Below, piece by piece: positions 52,125 through 55,301 of a DNA stretch of 55,301 bases. The position numbers were made by a program, and so were the translations under genes. The DNA is taken from positions 1 through 55,301 of the forward strand of contig URAL01000007.1 in NCBI GenBank assembly GCA_900545805.1, read 5' to 3'. The stretch comes from an uncultured Eubacteriales bacterium. GTDB taxonomy: Bacteria; Bacillota; Clostridia; Oscillospirales; Oscillospiraceae. The notes beneath the pieces are model-generated. The model was not told the DNA's origin. It made no database searches and saw only the letters and a list, made by a program, of their open reading frames with translations. The first letter of the stretch is position 1. Each line of letters begins with the position of its first letter.

Positions 52125-52796
52125 ATGAGTGTTAAGCACAAAAAAATAATCCTCGCAGTCGCACTGATATTTGCGGTAAATATTCTGATAATCGCACTTG
52201 CGCAATCCGCGGACGCTGCACTGTATAAGCGTGGCTCGTCGGGCGCAACCGTAACGCAGATACAGACGCGTCTTAAAAGCTGGGGTTACTACAGTGGCAG
52301 CGTGGACGGCATCTACGGCAGCGCGACCGAGCGGGCAGTTAAATATTTTCAGCGCACAAACGGCCTGACTGTTGACGGTCAGGCGGGGGATAAGACCCTT
52401 GCCGCGCTCGGCATTTACGAGCAGTCGGGCTCAGGCTCTGCTGTCTCAGGCGACGTGTATCTGCTTGCACGGCTTATCTCCGCCGAGGCACGCGGCGAGC
52501 CGTATATCGGTCAGGTAGCGGTCGGCGCGGTGGTCTTGAACCGCATCGACCACCCGTCGTTTCCGAATTCACTCTCGGGTGTGATATACCAAAGCGGCGC
52601 ATTCTCCTGCCTTGATGACGGACAGTTTGATCAGCCCGTTGCCGGCAGCGCCTACCGCGCCGCACGCGAGGCCCTGGCAGGCTCCGATCCGACAGGCGGA
52701 GCGATATATTATTTTAACCCTGCCACCGCGACAAGCAAATGGATATGGTCGCGTCCGCAGATGCTAACGATCGGCAGCCACATATTTTGCGCTTGA
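52125..52796 (+). CDS. SleB-like spore cortex/cell-wall hydrolase
   Basis: A 223-residue exported protein: signal or membrane segment (about 8-28), a peptidoglycan-binding repeat domain (about 33-95, SGATVTQIQTRLKSWGYYSG and GIYGSATERAVKYFQ), and a C-terminal hydrolase domain (from YLLARLISAEARGEPYIGQV, with FSCLDDGQF). This is the arrangement of SleB/CwlJ-type cortex-lytic enzymes, implying a spore-forming lineage, although such domains also occur in vegetative hydrolases. ATG 52125 has GGAGTG at the right distance; ATG 52098 is an alternative. Confidence 0.9.
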   Translation: MSVKHKKIILAVALIFAVNILIIALAQSADAALYKRGSSGATVTQIQTRLKSWGYYSGSVDGIYGSATERAVKYFQRTNGLTVDGQAGDKTLAALGIYEQSGSGSAVSGDVYLLARLISAEARGEPYIGQVAVGAVVLNRIDHPSFPNSLSGVIYQSGAFSCLDDGQFDQPVAGSAYRAAREALAGSDPTGGAIYYFNPATATSKWIWSRPQMLTIGSHIFCA

Positions 52797-52866
52797 CTTA
52801 AAATAGGGAAGATAATAAAATAAAAGAAATCGGCGTCTCAACGCCGTACATAGAAAGGTGAGAAGT

Positions 52867-53349
52867 ATGAACAAATGCCCAAGATGCGGAACCTATATCC
52901 CTGACGGCGGCAAGGTCTGCCTTTCCTGCGGCTGGAAGCCCGACGCAGGCGATAGCTTTATGGATAATCCTATACTTAAATATATGCAGGAAGCCTTCAA
53001 CTCGGCAAGCCCCGAAATCACCGAGAATGATAAGATCCCCGACGAGTTTAAAGAGCGTGATCTCGCGGCTGTCGGCTATATCGGCCCGGTATTTCTGTAT
53101 TCACTTATTAAAAACAGCGGCTCGGAGCTCGTGAAATACCACGCCGGGCAATCGGCCATGCTGCTTGTCATGCACATGCTCAACGGCGTGATCGGTATTG
53201 TGCCCTACGTCGGCAAGCCACTTAAAAGGCTCAACACCATGCTGCTTGTCATTCTGGCCTTTCTCGGTGCTCGCAATGCCTATTTCGGAAGAAAAGAGCC
53301 TGTGCCTTTTGCGGGACAGATTATTTCTTCGATAATGGGGGCAATTTGA
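52867..53349 (+). CDS. Zinc-ribbon membrane protein, unknown function
   Basis: A 160-residue protein starting with a CPRCGTYIPDGGKVCLSCGW zinc ribbon, then a hydrophilic linker, then about two to three hydrophobic segments (from AAVGYIGPVFLYSLI; VKYHAGQSAMLLVMHMLNGV). The C-terminal half resembles small membrane domains of the DUF4870/TIC20-like kind. ATG 52867 follows AAAGGTGAG. The function is unknown. A small CGGCG/CGCCG hairpin lies upstream at about 52832-52847. Confidence 0.8.
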   Translation: MNKCPRCGTYIPDGGKVCLSCGWKPDAGDSFMDNPILKYMQEAFNSASPEITENDKIPDEFKERDLAAVGYIGPVFLYSLIKNSGSELVKYHAGQSAMLLVMHMLNGVIGIVPYVGKPLKRLNTMLLVILAFLGARNAYFGRKEPVPFAGQIISSIMGAI

Positions 53350-53350
53350 T

Positions 53351-54229
53351 ATGAAATTTGTTACATATAAATATAAGGGCGCGGAGCACGTCGGCGCTCT
53401 GACGGCCGATGAAAGCGCAGTTATCCCGGCGTCCGAGCTCGGTCTCAAAGCCGAAAGCATGCTCGAGCTTATAGATGAGCTCGCCGGCAAGCTGCCCGCA
53501 GTGCCGGAAAAGGCAAAAGCACTGCCTCTCGGCGACGTTAAGCTTGAAGCTCCCATACCAGAGCCGCGGCAGGACGTTATCTGCCTGGGACTAAACTACC
53601 GCGATCACGCCGAGGAGGCGACCCGCGCAGACGCGGTGTTTGATGTGCAGCGCGGCGATGCGGTGTATTTCTCCAAGCGCCTTCAGCGCGCAGTTGCACC
53701 GGGAGATAGGATAGACGGGCATTTTGATATCTGCGACAGCCTTGACTACGAGGTCGAGCTTGGCGTCGTTATCGGCAGGGACGCGAAAAATGTTAAGGCG
53801 GCCGACGCGGGTGAGTATATCTTCGGCTACACTATAATCAACGACGTGTCCGCACGCAATCTTCAAACGCGCCACAAGCAGTGGTACTTCGGCAAAAGCC
53901 TTGATGACTTCACGCCCATGGGTCCATGTATCATCTCGGCCGAAACCGTCGGCGCAATGCCCGAGCTTGGCATCCGCTGTTACGTTAACGGCGAAAAACG
54001 CCAGGACAGCAACACGCGCATGATGATCTTCGACATCCCTTATATAATCGAAGAGCTGTCGGCCGGCATGACGCTCAAGGCCGGAACAATCATCGCGACC
54101 GGAACGCCCAGCGGCGTTGCTCTCGGTATGGAGCCATCCGTGCAGAAGTATCTTGAATCCGGAGATGTTGTCCGCTGCGAGATCGACGGAATAGGTGTTC
54201 TGGAAAACATTATAGCTGACGAGAGTTGA
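53351..54229 (+). CDS. Fumarylacetoacetate hydrolase-family protein
   Basis: A 292-residue protein: a short N-terminal domain and the FAH catalytic domain from about residue 70 (VICLGLNYRDHAEEA). Metal ligands are in DYEVELGVVIGRD and FGYTIINDVSARN, with the KSLDDFTPMGPCI motif following. The family cleaves or tautomerises 2-oxo acids such as oxaloacetate or acylpyruvates. The last five codons and the stop are part of the left arm of the long-stem repeat that follows, so the C-terminus may have been changed by that insertion. Confidence 0.92.
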   Translation: MKFVTYKYKGAEHVGALTADESAVIPASELGLKAESMLELIDELAGKLPAVPEKAKALPLGDVKLEAPIPEPRQDVICLGLNYRDHAEEATRADAVFDVQRGDAVYFSKRLQRAVAPGDRIDGHFDICDSLDYEVELGVVIGRDAKNVKAADAGEYIFGYTIINDVSARNLQTRHKQWYFGKSLDDFTPMGPCIISAETVGAMPELGIRCYVNGEKRQDSNTRMMIFDIPYIIEELSAGMTLKAGTIIATGTPSGVALGMEPSVQKYLESGDVVRCEIDGIGVLENIIADES

Positions 54230-54492
54230 ACCCCTGCCGCCTGTCAATGCCCCTTTTCGGCGCTTTCCGCCTTTTTCTCTTTAATGGGCGTCAGCCCATC
54301 TGCATCGAAGAAAGACGAAAATCACCTGAAAATTGACACCGACAGGTGCTTTGCAGTTTTGACAGAGCTGATTTTTTGCCCAGGCAAGGCAAAGCCCGCA
54401 GGGAATACTGTCGTATTTCCAAGGGCTTTAACACAGCATGAGTGAAAATCAGCCTGCCAAAACCGGTAGGGGCTCGACTCCCGTCAGCTATA
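54211..54492. repeat. Long-stem repeat, family A copy 3
   Basis: A 282-bp element closed by about 28-bp arms (54211-54238 with 54465-54492) containing two mismatches and two possible G-U pairs. Its interior carries an AAAGCCC/GGGCTTT hairpin with the same apical GAATAC/GTATTC-like core as copy 1 but a different base. Its two ends match copy 2 (reverse orientation) and its right two-thirds match copy 1. Confidence 0.8.
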
Positions 54493-54503
54493 GCATAGTG
54501 AAC

Positions 54504-54534
54504 AAAAGCTGCCACGGACATCCACGGCAGCTTT
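54504..54534. terminator. Terminator-like hairpin
   Basis: AAAGCTGCC pairs with GGCAGCTTT, followed by T-rich sequence. It would shield the rRNA promoters from upstream transcription. The stretch 54540-54630 shows nothing else. Confidence 0.75.
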
Positions 54535-54634
54535 GCTTATTGAAGCATATCTTGCGATTTTTCAAGTGAAAAAACACAAGATTTAGAGCTTGCAGATTGA
54601 TTAAAAAAAGATGCAAAAATGTTTCAAAAACACC

Positions 54635-54663
54635 TTGACATTTGCACTTTGCGGTGCTATTCT
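54635..54663 (+). promoter_or_regulatory. rRNA promoter P1
   Basis: TTGACA, 17-base spacer, TATTCT, upstream of the 16S gene. Confidence 0.85.
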
Positions 54664-54731
54664 AACTAAGCACTTCGAAAAATGACCTAAAAGAGCGAAA
54701 AGAAAAACTTAAAAAGTTTTGAAAAAAGTTC

Positions 54732-54760
54732 TTGACAAGTCGCCTCGAATTTGCTAATAT
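54732..54760 (+). promoter_or_regulatory. rRNA promoter P2
   Basis: TTGACA, 17-base spacer, TAATAT. It is spaced 97 bases after P1, the usual tandem arrangement. The leader up to 54950 has a stem ATCATAA/TTATGAT enclosing CCGC/GCGG just before the 16S start, probably for processing. Confidence 0.88.
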
Positions 54761-54950
54761 ATAAAAGCTCACCGCATGGCGGTTGGGCGAGTGTACCTTG
54801 AAAATTAGATAATGTAAGAACAGCTTATGCTAAATAAGCACCGGAAAAGGGTTCAAGTTTCTTAAAATTAAGAAGCTTAAATTAATTTCTTTGAGAGCTA
54901 AGAAAAGCGATCATAATTTAGATTATATCCGCGAGAGCGGTTATGATACA

Positions 54951-55301
<351 letters not shown>

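Overview
The window looks like chromosomal DNA of a gut-type anaerobic Clostridium relative, most likely in the Oscillospiraceae. Reasons are the fairly high GC coding DNA with AT-rich intergenic regions, the Rnf ion-pumping complex in the order C-D-G-E-A-B, the clostridial IscR/IscS/IscU set, the single-polypeptide glycyl-tRNA synthetase, and the first ~350 bases of a 16S rRNA gene at the right edge. The family assignment is an inference; a 16S comparison would settle it.

Layout, left to right. (1) 1-2460: end of groEL, a LysR regulator, a candidate small RNA with its own promoter and terminator, and a 62-residue membrane protein. (2) 2490-8566: a minus-strand operon glyS / LTA-synthase-like sulfatase / small membrane protein / nadE, followed by a long-stem repeat. 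(3) 8841-14331: a PLP aminotransferase and two tandem paralogous sodium symporters (NSS) with near-identical promoters, interleaved with structured repeats. (4) 14648-23385: a DeoR-regulated catabolic locus (TIM-barrel protein in two essentially identical copies, flavin reductase, APC permease, FGGY kinase, glycerol-1-phosphate-dehydrogenase-like enzyme, tyrosine phosphatase-like enzyme), probably for a polyol or related compound of unknown identity. (5) 23393-27434, minus strand: an amino-acid ABC importer with a CntK-like amino-acid racemase and a second, circularly permuted solute-binding protein. (6) 27791-31492: a cation/proton antiporter and the Fe-S assembly genes. (7) 31504-33740: PIG-L deacetylase and GPH sugar transporter. 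(8) 34078-40120: xpt, then a guanine riboswitch controlling a BMP-type nucleoside ABC importer. (9) 40135-46790: small regulators, ruvX, folC, a hydrolase, an amino-acid permease and a family 2 glycosidase. (10) 46945-54229: rnfCDGEAB, a SleB-like cell-wall hydrolase, a zinc-ribbon membrane protein and an FAH-family enzyme. (11) 54230-55301: a third long-stem repeat, tandem rRNA promoters and the 16S start.

The most unusual content is outside ordinary genes. Two families of dispersed, highly structured intergenic repeats occur three times each. In family B (10107-10396, 12408-12624, 27530-27745) several hairpins differ in sequence between copies but stay paired, and two copies are flanked by direct duplications (25 and 32 bp) of an entire terminator hairpin. 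In family A (2490-2797, 33899-34056, 54211-54492) each copy is closed by a 26-28 bp terminal stem whose sequence is different in every copy. Within genes, the standouts are the circularly permuted binding protein, the CntK-like racemase beside it, the exact 678-bp gene duplication, and an NAD synthetase whose glutaminase domain appears to have lost its catalytic cysteine.
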